Positions 52,240-64,000 of a DNA stretch of 64,000 nucleotides are shown in pieces. The stretch's first letter is position 1. Each line of letters opens with the position of its first letter. The notes beneath the pieces were generated by a model that was given only the letters and a program-made list of their open reading frames with translations, had not been told where the DNA came from and did no database searches. Position numbers and translations under genes: made by a program. Source of the stretch: Lolium rigidum (Eukaryota > Streptophyta > Magnoliopsida > Poales > Poaceae); assembly GCF_022539505.1 (NCBI RefSeq), contig NC_061510.1, positions 98,596,292 through 98,660,291 of the forward strand. The letters run 5' to 3'.

Positions 52240-55200
52240 TGTAATATCCCAGGATTTGGGGTTAAAAAATAGAGGAAACGGATGTGTGCATTGCATTCAT
52301 GCATAGAAAGTCCGAGGAATTTTCGCGCTTTTAAGTAAAACATGTCACAGTAACTGAAGTTTCACTTGACCTTGATGGAATTGAAGTAGATCATCAAGCC
52401 AAGTGCTATAAACCTCAATATGACCTTTGCTAAAAACCTTGTTTTTGGGTAGAGATGATTTGATCCAAGGGGTTAGATCAAATGGAACTAAAACCAACAC
52501 AACAACACTTTAATCAATGATCAATTGCTTGATCTTCTAAAAGATCTTAATAGGGTATTCCTTGCACCAACACCTTGATTCATATGCAACTACAAATCAA
52601 AGAACAAGGAACAAACGAGAAACCATTATTGACTTGTCTTTTCCATGTCTTAAACAAATAAATATCCCTACCATGAACCTCATGGTATTTCTTGAACTAA
52701 ACTCTTGAACTCAACACCAACACAAGCTTATCATTAAACCCTAGAGATGGGAGAGGCCTATAACCATCAAATAGATAAGAATCAAACTCTAAGTTATTAA
52801 CACTTAAAAGTTAAGAAACTACCTTTGTGTAAAACCTAGTTCAATTTTAAAGCTTATTACCAAATATGGTAAAACCTAGGGTCTAAAGTGCATAAAATCC
52901 ATATATTATTATTTTAATCATAACTTATTAAATATGTGGAATATCACAATACTAAATTTGTTTACATTACGAATTATAGTTCAAACTATTTGAATAAAAT
53001 AAACTATGAGTATTTTGAAACTCATATGATCATGCCTTGGTGAAATCAAACAATCACCATTCAAAATTGGGGTATAATCCTTGTATTTGATATTTTGATT
53101 CCAACTATAATATAAATACAATCATATATGATATAGTGATTCACCCACAAGCATAAAGTCATTCACGAGATATTTAGTAACAAAAGCCACTTGGCTATCC
53201 AAAAACAAATCACATGAGAGGATAATACCCATGCCACATAGGATGAAAATATCTACATAGCTTGAATCCTAAGCTATGCCACCTCATGCTTAAAGGATTG
53301 CTATGGATGAGAGCATGACAACGAAGCACCTTACTCATCAAATCAAAAAAAGAGTCACCCACCTATGTGTCATGATAATAGAGCATGCCCAAGCCTATAA
53401 AAGGAACCCTCTACTTTATCCATTTCATCATCTTGTACCATGATACAAGCAAACCAAAGAGTTGGGCCACTCCATGTTTTAGATAGGACCAAGATGAAGC
53501 AGCTAGGAGGTGGAGACATACTACAAGAAGCAGGTTTATCAGATTTCCTGAAGAACAAGCTACAAAAGATAGCAAGGTAGAATTCTTAGGCAAATCACAT
53601 ATTTAGATAATCACATCATCATTCCTTGAGTAGAACCATAGATTATAATCCAAGACCTGGTGGAGTGAGAGGGGTAATTGGTATAACCATATCCAAATAC
53701 TTCTAGTGATACTTTAGAAAGCCAAACCTTTGATCATCACATCTTAGTAATGATCATAAACCCTAAGAACTTGAAGTATAAGCCATTAAGAATAAGCTGA
53801 TCATGATAATGCATGATCATGCTTTGGAGATATATAATTACCACTTAAACCTTAGTAGGTTAAACAGAGATTACCCACCACATGAAATCATAGGATATCA
53901 ATAGCCACCCTAAAACCATTTCTAATATCATGAGTAGAGAAGTAATAACATGTTACTAAGAATTTGCCTAGTCAATTAGCTATGTCAACCTTATAAGTAT
54001 TTTCATACAAGCACCATATTAATAGTGAGGGGGAACTAAACCCTAGCTATTCCATTAGGGTATCCATTCACATCTATAACCTAGGCCTATATCCTAATTT
54101 TGCTTTGTGCATCACTTAGGTGATCACAATTAAAACCTAGGCCATACTTGAGTTGCAAACCATGTGCCATTAGGTGAATATAATTAGAACCCTAGATTTT
54201 CACCTTAATTAAATCTTATGTTTCAATTGTTGAACATAAGAAGTACCTAGTGCTAAACCATATACCTAAAAGTCAACCAGTTATCCTTATAACCAAGACC
54301 AAACCATGAGGAGAGTAATATCTACTCTAGGTATTTCAAGATGTTACTAAAATATAATACCAGTACTAACCTTGAAATAGGGTTATAATAAAACTTAAAA
54401 GACTTTAAAAAATAGGTGATCCCATAAAATATTATACAAGTGACAAATTCTTAAATAAGAAACCAAGTCCTTAGAAATATTTAGGTACATGAAATCATGC
54501 CACTAGATCACCTCCTTGAATTAGAAAATTTAGGACACATGAAATAAGACCCCTGAAATCATAATCTAAAATAAGAAACTAAGTACTAAGATCACAATTT
54601 ATTAATCAATTCTGGCTAAATAAAGCAAAGTAAACATACGATCTATTATTTAAAATTATTATAAGTATTATAAAAATATTTGGAATTCCTAATGAAGGAG
54701 AATGGAAATTATATTTGTTTGACATACCTATTTAAAAATATTGTGTATGTTGAGCTATCAGTATATTAAAAAATCAAAATAGTATGTCTCAAGTTGTAAT
54801 TATTATTTAGGAGATAATTGCCAAGCTAAAATAATTACAAACATCTGCAAACAGAATTGAATTCAAATTTTGAATTCAGTAAATGAAATTGAAAACATAA
54901 AATAAAACAGAAAAGAAAAGAGAGGAGAGACTTACCTGGTCGTGCAGCCCGTGGAGCAGCCCAACACTGGCCCAAACCGCAGCCCAATACACAGCCCACC
55001 ACCACGGCCCAGACCAGCCCACGTACCTCTTCGCCTCGGATAAGAACAAGGAGAGCGTCGTCGTCTTCGTCTCCTCCTCCACACGCACACGAGCTCGCCA
55101 CCGCGGATCCAGCGCCACATCCTACGGCCGCCGCCGGTATTGTTGACCGCCAGCGCACGCCGGAGGACGTATAAATGGCGCGGAAGCCTCAATTTTCCCT

Positions 55201-57831
55201 CTCTCTACCTCAATGCCGAAAATGGACGAAACCCTAGCTCCCGGACCGCCACCTCTCGCCGTCGACTGGGGAAGCCCCAGACCTCGCCGTGGACGGCATC
55301 GTCACCGCCATGCTCGACTTACTCCACCTGCGCGAGGAATTGAGCCGGAGCGTCCCGAGGCGACCTCACCGAGCTCATCTTCTCCGCTCCCGGCCACCGT
55401 CTTCGTCGACCATGGAGTCGCCGTCCGGCCACCTCTGCCTCGCCTGAGCCCTCCTACGCGTTCATGGTGATCTTCTGCTCCTCGTGGACCACTCCACACC
55501 CTCCCTAGCTCTCTGTATCGCGCCATCGTCGTAGACCTGCAAGCCCGCCGCTCAGCCTTGCCGTCGGGCAAGCGCAGGCGACCAATAGTGGGCGGTGCCA
55601 CCACCGTTATCTTCCCCATGTCACGTAGAGTAGCAATCGCATCAACGCACGCTCGTAGATAGTCTGGAGCCTCGCCGCCGTCGTCAATTCCCCCGCCGGT
55701 AGTGAGCTCCCATGCCATGTTTTCAATTTTGACCAGTCCATGCTCACGTGGCAGCCAACGTGGACATAGGCCCACCATTCATTGACTGTGGGTAAGATCA
55801 GTTTGGGTAGGTTTAGTTATTTTTTTTGTTTTAATTCAAATTCCTTAATTACTGAAACTTTGCAGATATAAATAAAATTCAAATTAGCTCAGAAAAATAC
55901 AAATGAGATATCAAAATGTTCCTAAAAATAAAATCTATCCAATAAAAATATAATATGGAATTTTTATTTTTAATAAAAATTTAATTGTTTAATCTTATTA
56001 TTTAAACCTTTTCTTTTATCCTAAATTCAACTAAAATTCAATAATTAGTAAAACATTCTAAATTAAGTAAAAAAAACCATTAAGTAAATGAAGTATGCAC
56101 TAAAAATAATTTTATTGTATCATTAACTTATTAAATCCTTATTAGTGGGATTTAAACCCTAAATGGTATTTATCCTAATTATTAATTCTCTAAAAATAAT
56201 AGAATGCCAAATCCACTATTATTTTTTATATCAAAGTTATTCATAATTCAAATTCATCATCAAGCTATTAATTTAAGAATTGTATCACCAATGTGAAACC
56301 CTAGTTCCATTATAAATAAAGTTATAGTTTCATAATCTCATGTGAAACCTAAAACCCTAATTCCATTAGGAACCCTAGCTCCACTATTTCATGTGAACCC
56401 TAATTTGCTTCTAAAACCTAAACCCTATTTTATAACATGTGATCATGTTACTTTCTTTTCATTCATAGATCCGTAATTAACAACTCAACGCATATCCATG
56501 TTCACATAAAATGTAGAACCTTTGTCACAAATAAATGGGTAGACCATGTATGCCTATTTATAGAACCTAGATGATCTAGTAGGACCACCTAAATATAAAC
56601 CCTACATACTATTACCAAGGCCATCATCCTTAATTGATCACATTTATCATCACACCATTGTGATCCATCCTAATAGTAATCATCGCTAGTACTGGACCTT
56701 ACATGCTTATAACAACTAAACCCTACAAGTACTTCATAATAATGAACTGTCCTATTTAGAAACCAACTATTCCTTACTCGAGTGGATCCAATAGAAAACT
56801 CTAGATACCATAATCCTTAATTGAAATACTTCCTTTACTTAAGTTATATGTTCTTAAAAAATTATTCTTTTGAAGAAAATAAAGAATCATCATCAACTCT
56901 ACCTAATAGGACATGTAGACAATAGCCGAGTTGTCACCAATAAGATAACCAATCTTGATAGCAACCATATATAATTAATTACTTAAGATTCTTATGCTTA
57001 ACTAAAGCCATACAAGCTATAGATGCTGATGAATCCCACTTTGTTGTGATCCATCTAATCCTTAAGCTACTTGGAACCATAGTAAACCATAGATCCCCAC
57101 AACCATAATTATCATACTTGTTCTTCATTAAAGAACATGTTCTTCAAAAGTTATTCTTTTGAAGTATATGATAAGTAATCATTAACCATGCCCTATAGTA
57201 CTAAAACCAACAATTGTTCATTACATGTTAGGATTATACCAAATGCTATTGTCGTGTGATAGTAATGTTATTGTTATGATTTATTGCACTACTTGTTTAT
57301 GATACCAAGTAATCAACCCTTAATAAGAACCTTGTTTGTGAATCACTCTAAAAGTGCAACACACCCTAAACCAATCATAACAACTTACTAATCCTAAATC
57401 ATCGGAGTTAGGTCACACTTAGAGCGATTGCATCTCATACTTATGCATTACAACATATTTTCCAATCTTTTAAACATCGTCCTTACCGGACGATGATGCT
57501 ATTTCAGAATTTGGAGTTATTGCGTATTGAAGACCTTGCCTGCATAATCTTGCAGTCAAGAAAGGCAAGTTCATCGCTTGCTCATGTCAATTTGAGTATT
57601 TTACCAAATTACTTGCAAAGTACTATACTTATCACTCTTGCATGAAAAAGCAAAAATACTATTTTCATAACTATGAATATGACTATGTGGTGGGCAATGG
57701 AACCATGGTATGAGTATGGTGGATGTTCCATTGCAATGGGTTTGTATCCATCTAGGATTAACAACAAATGTCATCCAGTGATTCTTGTGACGTAAGACCC
57801 GTGTTAACCATAAGATCTGGAGTGGGACGGA
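52240..57831 (+). mobile_element. Very long LTR of a Gypsy/LARD-type element, 3' truncated
   Basis: TGTAATATCCCAGGATTTGG at the left is the start of a large LTR type known in Triticeae. The following 2.6 kb is AT-rich and free of genes, then comes a GC-rich promoter-like block (54930-55790) with a TATA box, then 2 kb more AT-rich DNA ending in GTGACGTAAGACCCGTGTTAACC, text I associate with Sukkula/Erika-like elements. The total of over 5.5 kb without a coding domain fits the long LTRs of that group. The right end is cut by the Gypsy LTR that starts at 57832. CTCAG (52235-52239) would be its left target site. Frames in the GC-rich block match no family. Confidence 0.55.
55170..55177 (+). promoter_or_regulatory. 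Putative LTR core promoter (TATA)
   Basis: TATAAATG lies in the GC-rich block, followed within about 40 bp by a pyrimidine-rich stretch (CCCTCTCTCTACC) of the kind found at plant transcript starts. Confidence 0.5.
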
Positions 57832-58761
57832 TGGTACGTCTCCAACGTATCTATAATTTCTTATGTTCCATGCTAGTTTTATGACAGTACCTACATGTTT
57901 TATTCACACTTTATAATGTTTTTATGCATTTTCTGGGACTAACCTATTACCAAGATGCCACAATGCCAGTTCTTGTTTTCTGCTGTTTTTGATTTCAGAA
58001 AAGTTGGTTTACAAATATTCTCGGAATTGGACGAAACAAAAGCCCACGGCCCTATTTTCCACGGAGTGTTCCAGAACACCGAAGAAGAGTCAAGGAAGGC
58101 CAGCAGGGGGCCCACACCATAGGGCGGCGCGGGGGGCCCCACTACCGCGCCAAGGTGTGGTGAGGGAGCCCCTGGCTCCCCCGACGCTGCCCCTTCTCCT
58201 ATTTATTCCTTCGTCTCCAAAAACCCTAGTACCGAGAGCCAAAATACGAGAACAGTTCCAAAGACACCGCCGCCGTCAACCCCATCTCGGGGGGTTCAGA
58301 AGATCTCCTCCGGCACCCTGCCGGAGAGGGGAATCATCACCGGAGGGCTCTACATCACCATGCCCACCTCCGGACTGATGCGTGAGTAGTTCATCCTTGG
58401 ACTATGGGTCCATAGCGAGTAGCTAGATGGTTGTCTTCTCCTATTGTGCCATCATGTTTAGATCTTGTGAGCTGCCTATCATGATCAAGATCATCTATTT
58501 GTAATGCTACATGTTGTGTTTGTTGGGATCCGATGAATATGGAATACTATATCAAGTTTATTATTGATCTATCATATATGTTGTTTGTGATCTTGCATGC
58601 TCTCCGTTGCTAGTAGAGGCTCTGGCCAAGTTAATACTTGTAACTCCAAGAGGGGGTATTTATGCTAGATAGTGGGTTCATGTCTCCATTGAATCTGGGG
58701 GAGTGACAGAAACCCCTAAGGTTATGGATGTGCTGTTGCCACTAGAGATAAAACATCAATG
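57832..58761 (+). mobile_element. Partial Gypsy LTR (same family as solo LTR)
   Basis: It starts TGGTACGTCTCCAACGTATC (usual TGATACG with one change) and follows the solo LTR at 59574-61174 (opposite strand) as far as TGTTGCCACTAGAGATAAAA. That covers about 930 of 1,600 bp, after which the assembly gap begins. The remaining part is not found on the other side of the gap. GC-rich leader text (AGACACCGCCGCCGTC, CCGGCACCCTGCCGGAGAGG) is as in the other two copies. Confidence 0.82.
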
Positions 58762-58861
58762 NNNNNNNNNNNNNNNNNNNNNNNNNNNNNNNNNNNNNNN
58801 NNNNNNNNNNNNNNNNNNNNNNNNNNNNNNNNNNNNNNNNNNNNNNNNNNNNNNNNNNNNN
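58762..58861. other. Assembly gap, 100 N
   Basis: Exactly 100 N bases, the conventional length for a gap of unknown size. It separates a plus-strand LTR from the interior of a minus-strand element, so the junction is hidden. Confidence 0.99.
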
Positions 58862-59573
58862 AGGATATGTGATATCATCATTTTCACTAAAAGTAGAGGT
58901 CTCAAGTATAGGATCTTTGAGCACAACATCCCCAAGCTTAGAGCTTTCAATATCATCGTTTGAGGGGACATGAATAATGCTATCATCATTACTTTCATAA
59001 TCAGTACCAAAGAGATTTCCAACATCAAAGTTAGTGTGCTCTTCCAAATCATGATCATTAATATGGGTAAAGGGTATAGGAAGATCATCGTACTCAGATT
59101 CATTATCACAATAATCATCAGGAGCAACATACTTACGGTTACCTATCGTTATCTCATATACGCGGGGATATGTTGTTACCTCTTTCTTTTTATTCCCCTT
59201 ATTCTTCTTCTTCTTCTTCGTTCCCTTCTTCTTCTTCTTCTCCTCCTCCTTTTTCTCGTTCCCTCCTTTAGGAGGAAGAGGCTTGGGTGGCTTGTCCGCA
59301 TAACCTGATTTACTTTCAAAACAATGGAAGAAACTTGGGAGGATCCCTCCTTTTCATTAATTAGTTGAAAACACACAGTGGTCCTATCATATTTTGGTAA
59401 GGTGTCATCTTCTAAAATATTTTGTATGTAAGTATTTGTATGACTATTATCAATGCAATAAGAAAAACACCCATGCAGGACATCATCAATATCAAGATCA
59501 CTCATATGTAACAAAGAGATTTTTCTCGACAATTCTTCACACCCCAAAAATAAAGTAAGTTCATCATGCTGAT
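58862..59573 (-). pseudogene. Gypsy gag, C-terminal and linker region
   Basis: Read on the minus strand, the text continues from the gag part beyond the solo LTR: HDELTLFLGCEELSRKISLL, DIDDVLHGCFSYCIDNSHTN and TVCFQLINEKEGSSQVSSIV. Next comes a lysine/glutamate-rich run coded by a TTC repeat (59207-59260), then an acidic stretch (EEHTNFDVGNLFGTDYESND, DDSIIHVPSNDDIESSKLGD). The first and last parts are in different frames. This is the family's variable region between gag and protease; no catalytic domain is present. Confidence 0.65.
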
Positions 59574-61174
59574 TGATGGCGTGTATTTCACACGTTCGTT
59601 GGGCAACCCCAAGAGGAAGGTATGATGCGCACAGCAGCAAGTTTTCCCTCAGAAAGAAACCAAGGTTTATCGAACCAGGAGGAGCCAAGAAGCACGTTGA
59701 AGGTTGATGGCGGCGGGATGTAGTGCGGCGCAACACCGAAGATTCCGGCGCCAACGTGGAACCTGCACAACACAACCAAAGTACTTTGCCCCAACGAAAC
59801 AGGTGAGGTTGTCAATCTCACCGGCTTGCTGTAACAAAGGATTAACCGTATTGTGTGGAAGATGATTGTTTGCAGAGAAAATAGTAAAAACAAGTATTGC
59901 AGCAGATTTGTATTTCAGTATTAAAGAATGGACCGGGGTCCACAGTTCACTAGAGGTGTCTCTCCCATAAGATAAAAGCATGTTGGGTGAACAAATTACA
60001 GTCGGGCAATTGACAAATAGAGAGGGCATAACAATGCACATACATGACATGATAAGTATAGTGAGATTTAATTGGGCATTACGACAAAGTACATAGACCG
60101 CCATCCAACTGCATCTATGCCTAAAAAGTCCACCTTCGAGGTTATCGTCCGAACCCCCTCCGGTATTAAGTTGCAAAGCAACGAGACAATTGCATTAAGT
60201 ATGGTGCGTAATGTAATCAACAACTACATCCTCGGACATAGCGCCAATGTTTTATCCCTAGTGGCAACAGACACAACACAACCTTAGAACTTTCTCATCA
60301 CTCGTCCCGGTGTCAATGCGGGCATGAACCCACTATCGAGCATAAGTACTCCCTCTTGGAGTTAAAAGTAAAAACTTGGCCAGAGCCTCTACTAGTAACG
60401 GAGAGCATGCAAGATCATAAACAACACATGTATAATAACTTGATAATTAACATGACATGGTATTCTCTATCCATCGGATCCCGACAAACACAACATAAAG
60501 AATTACAGATAGATGATCTTGATCATGTTAGGCAGCTCACAAGATCCAACAATGAAGCACAATGAGGAGAAGACAACCATCTAGCTACTGCTATGGACCC
60601 ATAGTCCAGGGGTGAACTACTCACTCATCACTCCGGAGGCGACCATGGCGGTGTAGAGTCCTCCGGGAGATGAATCCCCTCTCCGGCGGGGGTGCCGGAG
60701 GAGATCTCCAGAATCCCCCGAGATGGGATCGGCGGCGGCGGCGTCTCGGTAAGGTTTTCCGTATCGTGGTTTTTCGCATCGGGGTTTCGCGACGGGGGCT
60801 TTAAGTAGGCGGAAGGGCGAGTCGGGGGCCGGACGAGGGGGCCACACCATAGGGCGGCGCGGGCCCCCCGGGCCGCGCCGGCCTATGGTGTCGCCACCTC
60901 GTGGCCCCACTTCGTGTGTTCTTCGGTCTTCCGGAAGCTCCGTGGAAAAATAGGACCACGGGTCTTCGTTTCGTCCAATTCCGAGAATATTTCGTTACTA
61001 GGATTTCTGAAACCAAAAACAGCGAGAAAACGAGAACCGGCACTTCGGCATCTTGTTAATAGGTTAGTTCCAGAAAATGCACGAATATGACATAAAGTGT
61101 GCATAAAACATGTAGGTATCATCATTAATATGGCATAGAACATAAGAAATTATCGATACGTCGGAGACGTATCA
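59574..61174 (-). mobile_element. Solo Gypsy LTR (Sabrina-like)
   Basis: A complete 1,601-bp LTR from TGATGGCGTGTATTTCACAC to GATACGTCGGAGACGTATCA on the plus strand, with a perfect 5-bp duplication CTGAT at 59569-59573 and 61175-61179. No internal region or second LTR is present, so it is a solo LTR left by recombination between the two LTRs of a full element. It interrupts the gag region of the surrounding Gypsy element, whose reading continues on both sides. The LTRs at 1-752 and 57832-58761 are of the same family. Confidence 0.93.
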
Positions 61175-61179
61175 CTGAT

Positions 61180-62572
61180 TAGGAGTAATTTCATCATCAC
61201 AATACAAATTTGCAGCACTCATTGGGTTCAAATTATCATTGGAGGGGCATTGAAAATTAAAATGACCCACTTCATGGCAAACTTCACAAATAAAAGGATA
61301 GAGGGAGCAAACTTCTTTACCGAGATCATCTAGAGCCCTAAAGCACTTTCTAGTTTTTTCATTAGCATGATGGATACAATATTCATCTTTGATTTGATTA
61401 ATTCCACAAGGTCTATGTATTCCACAAAAATTAACATGCTTATAGGAAATAACATTCTTAGGAGTTTGAGCATGCTCATTACAATAATTAACAACAATTT
61501 CATTCTTCATGCAAGCCTCTTTAAAAGGTTCATGATACTTATCAAAATTCTTTTTAGGCAATTCAAAATGAGAAGCAAAGGCTTTATAAAGATTTGCAGC
61601 AACTTGAGAGTCAAGACCATAAGTAGCACTCATATTTCGAAATTTATCGGTATCCATAAAAGTTTCAATGCATTCATAATCATAATTTATACCGACTCTA
61701 TACCTTTGTCGTTCTCCCAATCTTCAGCGTTCTCCTTAATCCGATCAAGAAGGTCCCTTTTAAACTCTTCTTTGTTGCGCGTGAATGATCCAGAACAAGT
61801 AGCATCCAGCAAGGTCTTATCTTGAAGAGAAAGTCTCGCATAGAAATTATCAATAATGATATTACCTGAAGCTCATGATTGGGGCATTTGAGCATTAAAG
61901 ACTTCAATCTCTCCCATGCTTGGGCAATACTCTCTCCATCACGAGGCCAGAAATTATATATTTGGTTTCGGTCTTTGTGAATTTCACTTGGAGGATAGAA
62001 TTTAGAATAAAATAGATGCACAATATCCTTCCAATCAAGAGAATGCTCATCCTTCAGCGAGTTTATGCCAATGCGCCGCTTTACCAGACAACGACATAAA
62101 GAATAATTTCTTCTTCACTTCATCCATAGAGATACCTGCACACTTGAATAACCCGCATAATTCATGCAAAAACGAGTAAATGATCTCCGGGATGCACGGT
62201 TCCATCCCCTTCATAGCGGTTATCCATAACACGTTCAATAATTTTCATAGGTATTTTATATGGAGTACTTTCGGTAGGTGCATTTAAAATATCACAAGCA
62301 TCATTAGAGTTATCGCATATGGGAGATAAAGTATTATCGAGCAAATTTTCTCCCTAAAGATGGGAAGCTAAAAAGTTCACAAAAACTAGCTTCCCCAAGC
62401 TTAGACTTCTCCATAGCATTAGCGGTAATTGCATTCATACTAATAACATCGCTACTAGCATGCAAATGAGGTTCCATTGGTTTTTTAATGTTTGCACCAA
62501 ACAATTCTAAATCAGGAAAAAGATTAAAAAGCTCACTAAATTTTTTGTTGTTTTCCATTATGCCTAACTAGT
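61180..62572 (-). pseudogene. Gypsy gag, N-terminal and nucleocapsid part
   Basis: Read right to left, it opens near 62558 (MENNKKFSELFNLFPDLELF). Next come an N-terminal stretch (IPMKIIERVMDNRYEGDGTV) and the retrotransposon capsid region (FFMSLSGKAAHWHKL, FYPPSEIHKDRNQIYNFWPR, ESIAQAWERLKSLMLKCPNH), then a linker and the zinc knuckle CEVCHEVGHFNFQC (C-x2-C-x4-H-x4-C). It is broken into at least four frame segments (breaks near 62340, 62200, 62030 and 61710), then interrupted by the solo LTR at 61174. Gag would form the particle that packages element RNA; this copy cannot. Confidence 0.82.
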
Positions 62573-62693
62573 GTAAACAAGAAACAAAAAGATGCAATTG
62601 CAGGATCTAAAGGAAATAGCTTCGAGCACAAACACAATGGCGCCGGAAAAGTATCGTTACACGGAACCGGAGTATGAGTGCCTTTTTACCTTT

Positions 62694-62714
62694 CCTCCCC
62701 GGCAACGGCGCCGA
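62694..62714 (-). other. Primer-binding site region of Gypsy element
   Basis: The minus strand reads GGCGCCGTTGCCGGGGAGG, the tRNA-primer text common in Triticeae Gypsy elements. It lies about 11 bp inside the LTR edge. Confidence 0.7.
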
Positions 62715-62724
62715 GAAAATAGCT

Positions 62725-64000
62725 TGATGTCTACGTTCCCCCTCCTTTCATGTAGACGGTGTTGGGCCCCCAAGAGCGAGAGGTTTGTAGAACGGCAGCA
62801 AGTTTTCCCTTAAGTGGATCACCCAAGGTTTATCGAACTCGGGGAGGAAGAGGTCAAAGATATCCCTCTCATGCAACCACTGCAACCACAAAGCAAGAAG
62901 TCTCTTGTGTCCCCAACACACCTAATAGGTGCACTAGTTCGGCGAAGAGATAGTGAAATACAGGTGGTATGAATAAATATGAGCAGTAGTAACGGCATGT
63001 AGTTGATGGTGGTAATATGGTAGCAGTAGTAACGCAGCAGTAGTAACGCAGTAAAATAGTAAACAAGCAGCGATAGCAGTATTTAGGAACAAGGCCTAGG
63101 GATTACACTTTCACTAGTGGACACTCTCAACATTGATCACATAATAGAATAGATAAATGCATACTCTACACTTTTGTTGGATGATGAACACATTGCGTAG
63201 GATTACACGAACCCTCAATGCCGGAGTTAACAAGCTCTACAATAATGCTCATGTTTTAGTAACCTTTAGTGTAAGATAAATCAACAGACTAAACCAAGTA
63301 CTAGCATAGCATGCACACTGTCACCTTCATTAATATGTAGGAGGAATAGATCACATCAATATTATCATAGCAATAGTTAACTTCGCAATCTACAAGAGAT
63401 CATGATCATAGCATAAACCAAGTACTAACACGGTGCACACACTGTCGTCTTTACACACGTGCGAGGAGGAATAGAACTACTTTAATAACATCACTAGAGT
63501 AGCACATAGATGAATTGTGATACAAAACTCATATGAATCTCAATCATGTAAAGCAGCTCATGAGATTATTGTATTGAGGTACATGGGAGAGAGATGAACC
63601 ACATAGCTACAGCGAAGCCCTCAGCCTCGGGGGTGGATTACTCCCTCCTCATCATGGAGGCAGCGATGACGGTGAAGATGGCGGTGAAGACGGCGGTGGA
63701 GACGGCTCCGGGGGCAATTCCCCGTCCCGGCAGGGTGCCGGAACAGAGACTTCTGTCCCCCGAATTGGAGTTTCGCGATGTGGCGGCGCCCACGGAGTCT
63801 TTCTGGAGGTTCGTCTTTTCTGTCGATGTTTTTAGGTCACGACGGCTTAAATAGGCGAAGAATCGGAGTCGGAGGGGCCACGGGCTGCCCAAACCATAGG
63901 GGGGCGCGCCCCCCCCTGGCCGCGCCGGGGTGTGGTTTGGTGGCCCTGTCCCCCTTCTCTGGCAGTTCTCGTGTGTTCTGGATGGTTCCGGGAAAATAGG
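62725..64000 (-). repeat. 5' LTR of Gypsy element, cut by window end
   Basis: It starts TGATGTCTACG on the plus strand (its 3' edge). It contains GTTGGGCCCCCAAG, GGTTTATCGAACTCGGGGAG and GTGCACTAGTTCGGCGAAGAG, then a GC-rich promoter/leader part (63590-63960). It differs in sequence from the solo LTR family despite a similar layout. Confidence 0.78.

Larger units (their letters stand above)
58862..64000 (-). mobile_element. Gypsy element, minus strand, incomplete, with nested solo LTR
   Basis: From right to left: 5' LTR (62725 to beyond the window), primer-binding site (about 62694-62714), gag with zinc knuckle, then the acidic region after gag, ending at the gap. A solo LTR (59574-61174) interrupts gag. 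The polymerase genes are not in the window. The LTR edge TGATGTCTACG and primer-site text GGCGCCGTTGCCGGGG (minus strand) are those of the WHAM/Sabrina/Wilma-like Gypsy group in Triticeae; which family is not decided. Confidence 0.8.

Noticed and set aside
54835..55778. Host gene in the GC-rich island at 55 kb
   Set aside because: No frame matches a known family. The island sits inside AT-rich LTR-like sequence and looks like an LTR promoter/leader.
59207..59260. TTC/CTC microsatellite as a separate repeat
   Set aside because: It is the coding run for a lysine/glutamate-rich linker in the Gypsy gag region.

Overview
The window looks like a repeat-dominated nuclear contig from a large-genome grass of the wheat/barley tribe (Triticeae). 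The basis is the element content: a Copia element with Angela/BARE/WIS-type ends (TGTTGGAGATATGCCC), Gypsy LTRs beginning TGATACGTCTCC, Stowaway MITEs with TA target duplications, PIF/Harbinger elements with GGGCATCTCC ends, and L1-type plant LINEs. I found no intact host gene, no tRNA or rRNA gene and no CRISPR. Two host-gene relics are readable: a C-terminal exon of an M1 aminopeptidase (7878-8060) and the first exon of a LAG1/ASC1-like ceramide synthase (13085-13213).

Layout. 1-752: end of a Gypsy LTR cut by the window edge. 753-9213: low-copy-looking DNA carrying a MITE, an 857-bp TIR element, a complete 312-bp TRIM, Stowaway MITEs, microsatellites, the aminopeptidase relic and a small 5'-truncated LINE. 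9214-15782: a Helitron-like element, then three PIF/Harbinger-type insertions surrounding the ceramide-synthase exon. 15783-21200: a minisatellite and an old LINE fragment split by a 2.6-kb short-LTR, non-coding retrotransposon. 21201-49740: an old locally duplicated block present in two long copies and one partial copy, opened up by later insertions: LINE 1 (22651-35264) split by Angela (25392-34178), Harbinger-3, LINE 2, a foldback MITE and LINE 3. 49793-52239: a MITE, LINE 4 and unassigned LINE-like sequence. 52240-57831: one very long Gypsy-type LTR. 57832-64000: a truncated Gypsy LTR, a 100-base assembly gap, and a decayed Gypsy element on the minus strand whose gag region holds a solo LTR.

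The elements show layered nesting, and many insertions can be bounded to the base by their target-site duplications: CATGT (TRIM), TCTTTG (TIR element), TA (Stowaway), TAA or TTA (Harbinger), TCTTGGAAACAA, AGTACGTATCGT and TATGCATTGGGTT (LINEs), AGTTT (Angela), CTGAT (solo LTR), ATATC/ATATT (short-LTR element). The most striking case is LINE 1. Its ORF2 frame is open from the 5' truncation point to its stop codon once Angela and one copy of its duplication are discounted, so the LINE was young when Angela hit it. The Angela LTRs differ at only about 7 substitutions, yet Angela's own polyprotein changes frame at least six times.

I did not find a convincing undescribed functional system. The most useful leads are the duplicated block, whose copies reveal what each insertion did to its target; the transposase-less Harbinger elements that keep accessory genes; and the two gene relics. 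Family names are recognised from memory of typical ends and motifs, and were not searched.
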